From: Brachypterus glaber
Taxonomy: Eukaryota; Arthropoda; Insecta; Coleoptera; Kateretidae
NCBI GenBank assembly: GCA_958510825.1
Contig: OY294044.1
Location: forward strand, 46,898,626 to 46,962,625
Direction: 5' to 3'
DNA length: 64,000 nucleotides
A program made the position numbers and the translations under genes. Positions 10,815 to 22,078 of the stretch are shown piece after piece. Under the pieces are notes generated by a model. That model did no database searches. It saw only the letters and a program-made list of their open reading frames with translations, and had not been told where the DNA came from. Each line of letters opens with the position of its first letter. Position 1 is the stretch's first letter.

Positions 10815-13007
10815 TAAGTATAGGGTATACCCTGTACAAACAATAATAAAATTTTTCTTTTCTTTTAACATGAATTTAAATTTTCGGTGAATGAGTATCT
10901 TTTTTTTTTTAAATTTAGCAATTTTTTAACTTTTTGTGGACCTAAACTGAACAGATCTAATTGATTTGGCATGGTTGAAAATCCTAAGTGGACAAATAAA
11001 CATATGTTTCTCTAAAAATCTCAAAAGACCTGCTCCTGGGGCTGTAGCGAAGAAGATTTAGTTGGAGGGGAGAAGGACGAAAATTACAACTTTTTTTAGT
11101 CTAAAATTACAACTTTTATCCCCTGGACAAAAAAGTTGATGACCAAAAAAAAAAACGTTTTCACTACTGCTAACATTACAACTTTTTTCCTAACTTTTTT
11201 ATTTTAAAACTTAACAGATCCATTTTATTTATAATGAAAAGTTAATTAATGTCAAATCAAAACTAGTCATATAAAATACAAATTATTAAAAAAAAAATAA
11301 GGAATAATAATTAAAAATTCATATTCTACCAGTACTGTCACATACTGATTCCATATTATGTATAAAAATTTAAAATTGTATTTTCAGTAGTAACAGTATC
11401 AGAGGTTTTTCTTAATTTACTCAAAATTATGTTTCTTGGATATGTCAAGGAACCAAGGTTAAATAATTCGAAAAATGATTTGGCGTGTCCTTGTGTCATT
11501 TGTATGTCGACGCGACGCGTCGATTATTAAAATCCACAACGCATCACCGAGAGGAGATGAGTGATATCGAGGAGTAAACCGCTAAAAAAAATTGTAGGTA
11601 TACCAGAATTCCATTTAGAAGGTAATCCTTAAGACATCCTTGTAATTTTTTTCAAAATTAGGAACCTCGTAAAATCTTGAAAATTACCTAAAAAAGGTCC
11701 CACATTTGGTAAGATACGATTTTTTTCAGATTTTTTTTTTATGATTTTATGACAATTCTAGCATTTTATGATAAATTTTGTGACAATATTTAAGCAAAAA
11801 CGTCTTACAATTTGAAATTTCATAAAAAAAAACAAGAAAGCTCTAGAAATTTTTTTACAAATTTTGAGCTTGAATCTTACAAACTCGAATTTAAAAAAAA
11901 AGTGACGACTCAAAACATGATCGCCAGCCCTTCATTAACTAAATTAGCACTACAGGCGAATTTTTTTACGAATTTTGTCAACTTTTGATGTTTTTTTTTT
12001 TTAGTTTAATATTGTTTAACTCTTTACTAAAGAGTCGTTACAGTCTTGAAGAAAAAAAATAGTAAAAGCCCTAGATTTACAGGCGAGAACTCTTACAAAT
12101 TTGATAGTCTATTTTAATTTTAAAACAGTGCACTATTTAATAAATTTGTATCCTATGAAAACAATTTTCGAGACTGCGCCAGACTTTTCATAAACAATCA
12201 AAAACATCAAAAAAGACAAAACAAATCTCTCCTAGGTCCCTCGAAAGTAAAAAATATGATTATTTTTATGAAATTTTATGACTTTTATGACAGTGATTTA
12301 ATTTTATGCCGATTTTAGGACAAACTGGGTCATTTTATGACATTTTATGATTTTATGAGTGGGAGCCCTGAGATTACCTCCAATTTATACACCTAAATAC
12401 CCCAGCGGTTTACCCCCCGAGTAATGCACACGTCAGTTTGTAAATACTGAAACTATTTAAATTAAATATCCTAAGTGACATACCTTTATAATTTTTTTTC
12501 TGGCATTACTTCATCCCAAAAGAACTGAAAAAAAAAACAGAATAAATATAGTTATTTGTGGTAAAGTAGTATTATAGCAAGGTTAAGAAAAGTACGGGTA
12601 TAGCATTTTACATACAGATCATCCATCCGATTTATATACACTCAAGTATAGAATTTGCATTCCCTTGTGGTCAACTCTTGGATAAAATCGGTTACAATCG
12701 TATTTTGATTAGTAATAATACCGAGAAAAGTAAAAAAAGGATCGATTATTTTATCAGTGTGTAATTGTGTGTGGTTGCAATCTTTATATTATTACTAATC
12801 AAAATGTTGGTATTATTTACCGGTTGTTAATTTTTTTTAATACTGTAACATACTTTAAACTAGAACAGTAATACAACAACAACAACTAAAAGTATACCAT
12901 ACTAGTGTGATATGCTTTACCAAATGTTACAATAATTTTTACTATAACATTTAATAAACACATGTTGCGTGGGGATTCAAATGTACCAGCACGGTCTCTA
13001 TATTAGT
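10815..13007. other. Non-coding region with decayed repeats
   Basis: No gene. An inverted pair 'gagtaaaccgct' (about 11,570) and 'agcggtttac' (about 12,403) with further matching bases inward suggests an old element of roughly 850 bp. Inside it are 'tttatgattttatgac' repeats, 'caggcgaatttttttacgaa' (11,955) related to the element at 53,179, and a GTGGGAGCCCTG end near 12,361 like those at 32,760 and 46,777. A (CGACG)-type palindrome lies near 11,509. Confidence 0.45.
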
Positions 13008-13141
13008 ATGACAACATTTTGTATACAATACACACATTGCAGTATTTAATATCACAAGTAAAGTATTAAATACCAATGGTGGCGATATAAATAAAAAATA
13101 TGTATTTACAAATAATATTTAGTATTAAAATTAAAATGACA
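13008..13141 (+). repeat. Dispersed repeat, copy 1
   Basis: About 134 bp sharing 'agtatttaatatcacaagt' and 'taccaatggtggcgatata' with a direct copy at 25,732-25,865. No ends or duplication resolved. Confidence 0.75.
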
Positions 13142-13833
13142 TTTTCTGAGTGTACGAATTCCACTTCGACGTGTGTACGAAATCGATGGATTAAATGTTT
13201 TATTTAATAGATAGTCCTAATACTTAATAGATAGTCGGAGAAAACTAGTCGAATACGCCTGCCGTGGCATCATGCCATATGAAAAACGATTCGTGTCTGT
13301 TTACTTACTAATCACTCGAGTCACTAAACCAGGTTTAGTAAACCTAGTTCATATTCATTCAAATGCCAGCGTTCGAACGCGTTTCTTCGATAACGATGTT
13401 TTTGACTACTTTCTGCCGGACATTGGGCATTACTTGATAAAAATTTCTATTAGCAGTGAAAATTCAATTTCAAGATTAATATCTTAGTAACTATAATTTG
13501 GATTTACTATTCTATTCCGTAAAAAGATTTTTTTCTCATATTTATTATTTATTTAGTATAAGCACGTAAATTTATCCAACGGTACAGATGACAAACATCT
13601 GTACTACCTTGAAAAAGTTTATTAACATTGTAATTTACTATACACTGGTAAAAAGGATTTATTTGGATATGGCCAATAAAATTATTTGGTTGTGACTAAC
13701 AAATTTTATTTGAGTCAAATAAATAGAATTTTTTTACGGTATTTTTTGCGACATGAGAGTGAGAAATTGTACTTTTTGAAATGCCCTAATCCAAATTCTA
13801 AACTAACTGGGTACTTTAGGTCATCCGATGTAA
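13142..13833. other. Non-coding stretch
   Basis: Open frames of 71 and 63 codons (13,272-13,487; 13,686-13,877) show no motif; the second runs into a MITE. Nothing else recognised. Confidence 0.35.
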
Positions 13834-14212
13834 ATGGTCTGTTTTTTCAAGCAAGATATTATCCGTGCCTGGATTAGACTGCAGTGAATCATACCTAAAA
13901 CGTATTATGCTGCTCTCGTATAAGGGATTCCCGTCAGACGGAGTTACGCGAACCGCACCCGAACTGGTATGATCCTCACTTTTTAGCACACTTTCGCAAA
14001 TGAGTGATGGCAGTATAATTCAGACACGGATAATAGTAAATTAAAAATCGCACAGTGAATACTTTCAAAACAGATTTGAATACTGCGTAGTTTATTTTAT
14101 AAAACATAACTATATTCTATACACAAACATATAAGTACTATCCAAACCGGCTGTAAAAATTTTTACTGTGCAATTTTTAATTTACTATCTTGCTTGAAAA
14201 AACAGACCATAG
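13834..14212. mobile_element. Palindromic MITE with a MITE inside
   Basis: The ends ATGGTCTGTTTTTTCAAGC and complement pair, and continue as 'tagtaaattaaaaatcgcac' / 'caatttttaatttacta'. The left arm is split by a 175-bp insert at 13,859-14,033. A second copy, also interrupted by a different element, spans about 28,676-29,420. Confidence 0.8.
13859..14033. mobile_element. TA-flanked MITE, TTATCCGTG ends, nested
   Basis: A 175-bp insert with ends TTATCCGTGCCTGGATTA / complement of TTATCCGTGTCTGAATTA, TA duplicated at 13,857-13,858 and 14,034-14,035. Removing it and one TA restores the host sequence 'aagatagtaaatt', as seen uninterrupted in the right arm. Likely Tc1/mariner-type. Confidence 0.85.
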
Positions 14213-14868
14213 TTTCATAATACCCGTCTAGAAAACGAGCCGCTTGAGGCGAGTTTTCTAAAGTACTAGTGCGCTAAAAACGTGTTATGAATCGAGTGCT
14301 TTATACTATTTTTATATTTTGCTCTAAAATAAAAAAAAACTTTTTGATGACCGATTTAGGGATTTTTTTTTGGGTTGGCTTTACAATTTTCGCAATGTTT
14401 GAAATTCATAGAACAAACGATATTTTGATATCTTTTATAGTCACCTCTTCTCTTTTTCATTACAAGTAACCAAGTCACAATATTAACACGGTAAAAATAA
14501 ACTTAAAACACAATTTCGTAGGAAAACTTAACTTAAAAGCGATGTTGACATTTGCACGAAAGACGTCATTCATTTGTTGACAGGATCCTGCTGCTAACCC
14601 AAAAGAAAAAAGTACGTGTGGATTTTTAAGAACACGCAAAATGCGTGTGATTACGAGCTTATGAGAGTCGCAAAATAGAAAAAATTACTTTTTATAATTA
14701 TTTCTTTTATTATTAGTATTAATATACCTACTCAAAAGGTCGGTGGCATCATTTATATTAATTAATATTTAATGTTATTTTTTTACGAATTGCGTAGAAT
14801 AATTTCCAATTCGTCATCCAAAATTACATGTAATTAACTTTAAAAATTAGGCATAAAGAGGACAATGG
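14213..14868. other. Non-coding stretch
   Basis: No gene recognised; a 60-codon frame at 14,287-14,469 lacks motifs. Confidence 0.35.
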
Positions 14869-14905
14869 TCATATTGTATTAAATAAATAAATAAATAAAT
14901 AAGTA
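14869..14905 (+). repeat. AAAT-repeat, probable LINE tail
   Basis: 'attaaataaataaataaataaat' resembles the tails of CR1-like LINEs at 2,680 and 16,025. The upstream LINE part is too decayed to place. Confidence 0.4.
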
Positions 14906-14939
14906 AATTTTACTGTTAATTAGCTAGAAATTAATTATT

Positions 14940-15170
14940 TTAAATAAGACAAAACTGCATGTAAAATAATGTAAAAATACATGAATTTACATAGTACGGA
15001 ATAGTAAATTTACTATTCTGGACTATGCATAATTCATGAATTTATGTAAAAGAATGTAAAATAATGTAAAAGAATGTAAAATAATGTAAAAGAATGTAAA
15101 ATAATGTAAAAAAATATATTTACATTGATTTACATATTTTTACATGATTTTACAATGTCGGGCTATGTTA
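14940..15170. repeat. Palindrome and ATGTAAAA minisatellite
   Basis: A 10-bp-type repeat, alternating 'aatgtaaaag' and 'aatgtaaaat', runs about 15,045-15,110. Just before it lies a palindrome centred near 15,007 ('gaatagtaaatttactattc'). Outer 'tgtaaaat' stretches pair with 'attttaca' at the other side, so the whole block may be a decayed hairpin element. Confidence 0.6.
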
Positions 15171-15567
15171 TTTTAAGATGCGCGTGCGCTTTGGACAATA
15201 ACCAAGAGGCGTCGCATCATGAGACGGACCGTTTAATATTGTTATTGTTAGAGAGATAGCGACGCATGCTGCTAGGTTAAAGTGTTAAAAGTGTAAATAT
15301 TATTTATGTACGATATATAAATGCTTTATTTGTGGTCTAAAATTTACGTTCATTATAAATTACGATCTTTATCGACCAATAGAACTTTAAAGAAAGATGT
15401 AAGCAGTTTATACTCGTACTAAGGGTGCAAATCGTTTGGTTTATTAAACCAAATGAACTTCACGCTACGACATTTCAAAAAAGCTTTGACACAGATACTT
15501 GTAATTTGGAACAAACATTTTCTAAGTAGTAAATATTTTTTTTCAAATTTCAAGTCCAAACCATTCT

Positions 15568-15740
15568 GGACTATGTAATTTTTACCGTTTCGGTCTGTGC
15601 AAAATATTACCATTATGGACTATGTAATTTTTACTGTTCCGGTCTATGCAAAACATTACCATTACGGATTATGTAATTTTTACTATTCCGGTCTATGGCA
15701 ACATATTACCATTTACGGACTATGTAATTTAATGTAATTT
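15568..15740 (+). repeat. Minisatellite, unit about 49-51 bp
   Basis: Units starting 'ggactatgtaattttta' at 15,568, 15,617, 15,666 and 15,717. Words such as 'ctatgtaat' and 'ttttacatg' link it to the neighbouring palindrome at 14,940. A 64-codon antisense frame here is a by-product. Confidence 0.75.
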
Positions 15741-16089
15741 ATTTTTACCGTGTGTACTCCGCATGATAAATTCTTGCAATGCTCACATTACTGATCGCAA
15801 TATATTTTCTAAAACCGTTTTTACATATAAACGATTTGTAAAAAATCAATTTAATGCTTAACTTTGTTTTTTTTGTTTTAATTTCAAAAATATTGTTATT
15901 TCTTGTAATTGCTATTTATATACATATGTTTTTTTTACTTACAATAAGCTAAAAACTTTTCTGTACAACTTGAATTACTTTGTGGGTACTATTTTGGGTT
16001 AATCCCGTTTGTACCTCATGTTGAAATAAATAAATAAATCTCCACCTTTTTTTCTATGTTGGATTTCAATATTTTTATGCTACACAGTT
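15741..16089 (+). mobile_element. LINE 3' tail remnant
   Basis: 'gtttgtacctcatgttgaaataaataaataaat' (about 16,008-16,038) is the kind of 3' end left by CR1-like LINEs with an AAAT tail, plus strand. The upstream bases hold no recognisable coding remnant. Confidence 0.5.
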
Positions 16090-17281
16090 AGCCCTTTATT
16101 GCACATAATTTTATTTTCCAACAAAAAAATATACCTCTACTATACTTTTTTTGGCTTACATAATATAAAAAAATATTGAATTTTTTTCCTTTATTTCAAA
16201 AATGTTGATACATTTTTTATTTTAAACCCATCTGGAAACATTGCGTACATAAAGAACCAAAACGAATACAAAACTAAAAAACACTAAGATCTACTTGCTC
16301 ACAAATTATATGTGGTAGGTAATCGTAATAGCCCTTTATTGCACATAATTTTATTTTCCAACAAAAAAATATACCTATACTATACTTTTTTTGGCTTACA
16401 TAATTCATAAAAAAATATTGAATTTTTTTCCTTTATTTCAAAAATGTTGATACATTTTTTATTTTAAACCCATCTGGAAACATTGCGTACATAAAGAACC
16501 AAAACGAATAGAAAACTAAAAAACACTAAGATCTACTTGCTCACAAATTATATGTGGTAGGTAATCGTAATAGCTCTTTATTGCACATAATTTTATTTTC
16601 CAACAAAAAAATATACCTCTACTATACTTTTTTTGGCTTACATAATATAAAAAAATATTGAATTTTTTTCCTTTATTTCAAAAATGTTGATACATTTTTT
16701 ATTTTAAACCCATCTGGAAACATTGCGTACATAAAGAACCAAAACGAATACAAAACTAAAAAACACTAAGATCTACTTGCTCACAAATTATATGTGGTAG
16801 GTAATCGTAATAGCCCTTTATTGCACATAATTTTATTTTCCAACAAAAAAATATACCTATACTATACTTTTTTTGGCTTACATAATTCATAAAAAAATAT
16901 TGAATTTTTTTCCTTTATTTCAAAAATGTTGATACATTTTTTATTTTAAACCCATCTGGAAACATTGTGTACATAAAGAACCAAAACGAATACAAAACTA
17001 AAAAACACTAAGATCTACTTGCTCACAAATTATATGTGGTAGGTAATCGTAATAGCCCTTTATTGCACATAATTTTATTTTCCAACAAAAAAATATCCCT
17101 ATATTTAACTTTTTTTGGCTTGCATAATTCATAAAAAATATTGAATTTTTTTCCTTTATTTCAAAAATTTTGATACATTTTTTATTTTAAACCCATCTGG
17201 AAACATTGTGTACATAAAGAACCAAAACGAATACAAAACTAAAAAACACTAAGATCACAAATTATATGTGGTAGGTAATCA
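16090..17281 (+). repeat. Satellite array, five units of about 241 bp, dimeric higher-order repeat
   Basis: Units beginning 'agccctttattgcacataa' start at 16,090, 16,330, 16,572, 16,812 and 17,054. Unit lengths alternate 240, 242, 240, 242, then about 228. Units 1 and 3 share 'cctctacta' and 'cataatataaaa'; units 2 and 4 share 'cctatacta' and 'cataattcataaaa'. So the array grew by copying a 482-bp dimer. Units are nearly identical, hence young; the fifth is more diverged and lacks 'tacttgctc' near its end. No open frame. Confidence 0.95.
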
Positions 17282-18539
17282 ATCAAACAATTTTTAGATT
17301 TTTTTTAACTCAAAGGCACATTGTTGCACAAAAACCAACACACTAACAAAAATTCGACTCCAGATAATCTCAAAAGTACGTGACATGATCAGCTGTTTAA
17401 TATTTACCGGCAATATTAGATACTGCCATCAATCAATAGATACTCCAACTTTAAGACCAATGTTTCCAAGTAAAAACTAGGTGCTCATAAAGTTTGTATT
17501 TTGATTATTAAAGATGTCGAATGTTCCCAAAAAGCCCAAGGTTAGGGCAAATACATCAAATGTTTTTTTTTAATAATTTATTAAGTTAATAACCCAAGAT
17601 ATGATTTTTAAAATTTTTCTCCTGTGGCAAAAACCAGCACGCCAATGGCATAGATACTATAGTGTAAGAAATAGTAGTAACTTGTTTGAAAAAAAACGAG
17701 GGGTTTATTTATTGAAAAAAAAGTGTACAAAGATTGTGAGAATCAAAGAATTGTGGAAGATCGTCAAAGATGTCAAAAAGATTGTACAAAATTTTAATGA
17801 AGATTGTTAAAGATTTTGGGGAGATTTCAGATGATTGTGGAAGAATGTAGATGATTGTGGAGGATTGTAAATGATTGGGGAAGAAGGAACTGTCAAGGAT
17901 TGTAGAAGATTGTTGAATGGTTGTACAAGGATTGTCCAATAAAACCCTCGGAAAAAAATGATTGGGATATCTTTGGTAGATGCCGTTCTTCCCTTTCAAG
18001 TCGATATCTTGTTACGTTAAACAGTTGGACGTATTGCACCTTTTTAAAAATAACGCTTTATATAGTATGGTAACGGTTTCAATGAAAGTAATTTTTCTAA
18101 AACAAATATAAAAACAAATCATGTTGTTAAACTTACATTACTAGCACTAATTAAAATCTACTTTAGATAACACAAAGAGGATATTTATGGCATATTCATG
18201 TTGGCAGTGTTTCAACAACTTTTTTAATAACAAAGAATCATTTTTTGATGGGAAAAATAAACATAATCCACGCTTTTACACAATAATACCCTATAATATA
18301 CGAGAAAGTACATGGTACCGACAATTTAAAAATTCATCTGAAATATAAGTCAATTATTTTATTCACGTAAAAATTACTTAATTACACTTTCGTTTTTTAT
18401 TTTCGTAAAAATTGTCATTATTAATTCAATAGCTGTTGTTTTGAGGAATTAATCGGGCGCTTCAAAACATAAATATATCTAGTTTTAGCATAAGTTTTAA
18501 TTTTTAAAATTAAGTTTCACAGACCCTATAAATTAACTT
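17282..18539. other. Non-coding stretch with GATTGT-rich minisatellite
   Basis: Between about 17,730 and 17,945 the words 'gattgtgga' and 'gattgtaga' recur irregularly every 12-20 bp. This low-complexity stretch produces the overlapping frames at 17,601-17,810 and 17,709-17,999. No gene is supported elsewhere in the interval. Confidence 0.5.
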
Positions 18540-19210
18540 TTCTTAAAAAATATGGATTCCTTGAGTAAAAATACATAAAATATAGTGTAACATTGTAGGA
18601 GCAACCGTTTAAAAAAAAATCAATTAAAGAGGAAGTAACATTTTGTGCTACCAAAAATGTTACTTTTTAATAGTTATTTTGGTATTAATAAATCGTAATA
18701 AAAACAAAATTTTTTCTACGATCTAAAATAAATAAATAATAATAATTTTTCAGGCAGTAAGTTCATAACCTAACAAGGGCGCAGCACTTACAATTTTTGC
18801 AAATCTGGTGGTTTAGAAGTAAAATTCCTTATCACTGTCACTCTCCATAATTCTTCAGTAACAAGAAATAATTTGGCACACGAAATTGAAATTTGATTCG
18901 AAATAAATACCAATTTTAAATTTAAAAAATGGCGTACCACATCTCGTATTTTTTAACGATTGACATACCGGTTGCCTACACGCAAAATTCAATTTTGCAC
19001 TTGCTGTCATGGTAATGAGCAGAAAAGTGAAATGCTAAGAAATGTTAACTTTTCTATTAGATCGTAGAAAAGATCGTTTAATATTAAATTTAGGTGTTTC
19101 GGTGATTAATACTTTTTCTTAGATGAAGAATCGCCCTGTAGCATAATTTTATTGGTGCTTTTTTTATCCCCCATTCAATATGTTCATCTTTAAAGGGCAG
19201 ACATGTAGGT
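18540..19210. mobile_element. Fragment of the CAGGGTGATCA MITE family, split by an insertion
   Basis: 18,540-18,672 ('gcaaccgtt', 'ggaagtaacattttgtg') and 19,075-19,200 ('gaagaatcgccctg', 'cattcaatatg') are adjacent pieces in the copies at 7,870 and 39,020. Here about 400 bp lies between them. Outer ends are missing. Confidence 0.7.
18673..19074. mobile_element. Insertion of unknown type inside a MITE fragment
   Basis: About 400 bp that breaks the surrounding family sequence. It holds TTTTTTCTACGATCTAA near its left side and TTAGATCGTAGAAAAGA near its right, a 16-bp inverted pair that may be its termini or subtermini. No coding capacity; exact borders uncertain. Confidence 0.55.
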
Positions 19211-19215
19211 ATCTA

Positions 19216-19353
19216 CACTACTGAAAAACTTCTTAAATTTTTTAGTGATTTTTTTTAATCTCCATAAGACTATTGTTCACTGATATACATCCTTTCAAAA
19301 ATCACTAAAAAATTTAGAAAATTTTTTTGTTCCCTTAATTTTTTCCAGTAGTG
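19216..19353. mobile_element. Short TA-flanked MITE, CACTACTG ends
   Basis: A 138-bp hairpin element, CACTACTGAAAAA at left and CCAGTAGTG at right, TA at 19,214-19,215 and 19,354-19,355. Internal 'aaattttttagtgattttt' pairs with 'aaaatcactaaaaaattt'. Termini resemble those of the 783-bp element at 43,536. Confidence 0.8.
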
Positions 19354-19507
19354 TAATATTGGAGGATTTCTTAATAATTAAAACGTGATTGATGAATTAA
19401 ATTAAGTAATTAAAACTGAGTAAATACACCTTCAGTCTGTACTAAATTTATCCAGTTTTAATTTTAATTTTTAACATCTATAGGACCAATTTTGGTAATG
19501 ATCTCTT

Positions 19508-20142
19508 ATATTAAGTCTTTTAGAGAACTTTACCAAAATCGTCTGAAGTATTAATATTGTTTTTTCACTACCAGCTTTAGAACATACCATTATTTATTAT
19601 GTTATCAGACTGTGAAATCCATTTTCTTCACCTACAGTAATAATAATTTTTTCTCTCCTAGTAGGAGTAAATTTTATAAACAATTGATTTCTGTCAATGT
19701 TTCAGTTCTTTGTGCAATTTTTACTAATTAAACCCAAGAAAATAGTTTTAAATAACTTTTATTTATTAAATATAATTAATTATAATTATTACCAATTAAT
19801 ACAATCAATAATTAGCTAAATATAATGAAAAAAATTTAAAAAAAAGTTCAAAGTATTTATTTGAGCAAATGTCATTGATCAAGGCTACTTGATTTTTATG
19901 AAAATTCCAAGAAATATAATTTCTGTTAATAATTTATTTTATTATTTGAATAAAAATAATTAAATAGTGCCAGAAGTGAAAAAACTAATATATAAACTGC
20001 GCTTGTCGCGCACAACTCTAACAGAGGCGTGGCTTCAAAAAAAGAGTATTTTCTTTTCAAACTGTTCGGCACTTTATAATCGCACTGTATATTAAGTCTT
20101 AAAGAGAACTTTACCAAAATCGTGTAAAGTAATAATATTGTT
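19508..20142 (+). repeat. Direct repeats about 580 bp apart
   Basis: 'agagaactttaccaaaatcg' with flanking 'tattaagtctt' and 'taatattgttt' occurs at about 19,508-19,562 and again at 20,090-20,142. The block between has no gene; the 63-codon antisense frame at 19,926-20,117 includes the second copy. Confidence 0.65.
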
Positions 20143-20642
20143 TAGTAGGTATATGAAATTATCAAGAGTTCCTGAATGATATCTAGGTCCTCTATTACAT
20201 TATCTTGTAACGCCACCCACATTCCGAGTAATTATAATTTTTTCCCATCCGCTATTCCCGTGTAATAAAACAACAAAAGTAAATTGTGGATAACTATAGT
20301 AATAAGTACGGTTACATAAGTTGAGAAATTTTTTAATAGATAATGTAAGCCCGCGAGAATAGATAGTAATTAATATTTATGCAAGTACCTTTATGCATTA
20401 ATTGCACAACAAACGCATACCAGGTGATCGCTAATTATTCATATAAAATTTATATTAAATCCATCACAATTCTCTTTTAGAACGATGTATTGCGAATTAC
20501 TGGGTTATTCTTTTAACTTGTACAGCACATTTTAAATAGTGAATGTTAGAATCTAATTTTTAATTTTTTTTTTAAATAAGATCTTTTTTTGAAAAACTAA
20601 AAAAAATTCTTTGTTTTCTTTTTATAAAAAACGAAAAAAAAT
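20143..20642. other. Non-coding stretch, nothing recognised
   Basis: AT-rich, no feature recognised. Confidence 0.4.
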
Positions 20643-20656
20643 TGATTTTTTTTATA

Positions 20657-20860
20657 AGCCATATTTACCCAAAAGTAGGAGTTAAAATATTAGTTAGGTA
20701 TAAATTAAAACGAGGGTCTATTTTCTCGTAGTTTCTTTTTATTGAGGACGCGTTTCGGAGTCTAACACGACTCCATCTTCAGCTCCAAAGAAATAGTTAA
20801 CGCTTCCTCAATAAAAAGAAACTAGGAGAAAATAGACCCTCGTTTTAATTTATACCTAAC
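20657..20860 (-). mobile_element. Penelope-like inverted-repeat insertion with hammerhead-like core (family a)
   Basis: A 204-bp insertion flanked by a perfect 14-bp target-site duplication, tgattttttttata (20,643-20,656; 20,861-20,874). It consists of a 36-nt single-copy tail (20,657-20,692) and two inverted arms of about 55 bp (20,693-20,750; 20,808-20,860). The left arm carries a hammerhead-like motif on the minus strand. The long, retro-type duplication and the tail argue against a DNA-transposon MITE. I infer a solo pair of inverted terminal repeats of a Penelope-like retroelement. Confidence 0.7.
20744..20786 (-). ncRNA. Hammerhead-ribozyme-like motif (family a)
   Basis: Read on the minus strand: GAG, core CTGAAGA, one extra T, stem II GGAGTC/GACTCC (6 bp, loop GTGTTA), GAAA, short palindromic stem III (CGCGT), C at the expected cleavage position, then CTC, which pairs with GAG as stem I. 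The bulged T after the core departs from the canonical form. Minimal hammerheads with tiny stem III have been described in Penelope-like elements. Self-cleavage is not shown. Confidence 0.55.
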
Positions 20861-20894
20861 TGATTTTTTTTATAGTTTTTTCATTTTTTAAAAA

Positions 20895-21185
20895 AGTTTA
20901 ACTTTTTTTGTTATCGGGGAGATTACTTTCAAAGTTGGTAGAATTGATCCCTATAATAATATATAATTTATAGTAATTTATCCTCAAAAAGTTACTTTAA
21001 TCGGAATTTTCTTTCAGCTTTTTTCGATTTTTTTTAAAGTTTAACCACCAAAACTTTTTTGTTTTTCAGGGGATTACTTTTAAAATTGGTAGAATTGATC
21101 CTTATGATAAAAGTAATTTTTCCTCAAAAAGTTACGTAAATCGGAAATTTCTTTTAGCTTTTTTCGATTTATCTGATTTATCTGA
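20895..21185 (+). repeat. Tandem duplication, unit about 149 bp
   Basis: 'ggtagaattgatcc' followed by 'cctcaaaaagttac' and 'agcttttttcgattt' occurs twice, the first unit starting near 20,895 and the second near 21,045. Non-coding. Confidence 0.7.
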
Positions 21186-21435
21186 AAATTTCAAGTTGAT
21201 CGGATTATTCGTTTTTGAGTTATCGTGTTCACAAAAATCGTGACGGACATTTCATTTCATTCATTTCATTGCTTATTTGTTCATGAAACAAATTTATATC
21301 CAAGAATTTTTTATTTTTTTTTTGAAAATTCGATACTACCGTATAATATGGAGGACTTAATAACATAGGGGCGTATTTTCTATATATTAACACGGCACTA
21401 TGGGCCAAGAGACCTGCGTTTTTGGCAAAAAGTCG

Positions 21436-21738
21436 ACAAAATTACATTACATTACATTACATACATTACATTTTGTTTAACCTCGTACTATTCTACTTAA
21501 TTAAGCATCCCCTAAGTCCAGGACTTGTGTGGGCTAGTAGTAGAGGGAAACACCGGCTTTAATTGACTTTCGAACCAATTTATAGGGAGTGTCCGCTTCA
21601 CTTACGCCTTCGCCAAATTTCAATTATTAATTAACTGAAAGAGGCAAATCGGCGCCGGTGAGAATCGAACTCACGCTATTTGTGTAGTAAACTCGCCAAG
21701 TACGACTCGGTAGTCCACTACACCAATCCTCCCAATGA
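21436..21738 (-). mobile_element. tRNA-derived SINE
   Basis: On the minus strand it begins at about 21,735 with a tRNA-like head (to about 21,655): GGTGTAGTGG resembles the A-box and GAGTTCGATTCTC matches the B-box of the RNA polymerase III promoter. The body continues with 'gcgaaggcgtaagtgaagcg' and ends in an (ATGTA)n-type tail at 21,440-21,470. Length about 300 bp suits a tRNA SINE. The head no longer folds as a clean tRNA, so it is not called a tRNA gene. Flanking duplication not resolved. It lies just beyond the 3' end of the Jockey element. Confidence 0.75.
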
Positions 21739-21752
21739 ATTGACTTTTGAAT

Positions 21753-21763
21753 TTCCAAAAAGT
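21753..21763. repeat. Target-site duplication of the Jockey element (3' side)
   Basis: ttccaaaaagt, repeated exactly at 24,281-24,291. Confidence 0.95.
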
Positions 21764-21849
21764 CATCATCATCAATAGTTTGTTTGGGTCTTTAAGAGAC
21801 AGGCGCAGCCTATGGCTCATTTATCTAAAAAAATATTTAATCTGAATTG

Positions 21850-22078
21850 AAAGTTGGGGCAGTGAGTCTATGCTCACTGATGCGAGTTGCATCTGTCATA
21901 ATTTGGGGGGAGTGAGTCTCTGCTCACTGATGCGAGTTGCATCTGTCATAATTTGGCGCTGTGGAGTGGGTGGGAGGGGGATGGGGAGGGATGTGATAGG
22001 GAGAGGAGGGATGTGCGGGAGGAGTGAGACTATCTCACTGATGCTGGGAATGCATCTGTCCTGTATTAGTGGGTACCA
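21850..22078 (-). other. 3' UTR of the Jockey element with repeated hairpins
   Basis: Two near-identical 49-bp units (from about 21,860 and 21,909) each hold an inverted pair CAGTGAG/CTCACTG-like and GATGC/GCATC. A third, diverged unit lies near 22,023-22,062, separated by a G-rich (plus strand) stretch. Structured 3' UTRs can be the recognition site for the element's own reverse transcriptase; that role is inferred. Confidence 0.7.

Noticed and set aside
16090..17281. Regularly repeated array as a CRISPR
   Set aside because: The sequence is eukaryotic, units are about 241 bp with no unique spacers, so it is a satellite.
17601..17999. Overlapping frames of 69 and 96 codons as a gene
   Set aside because: They stem from an irregular GATTGT-rich minisatellite with biased composition.
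21655..21735. Functional tRNA gene
   Set aside because: A- and B-box words are present but a clean cloverleaf is not, and it continues into a SINE body with a repeat tail.
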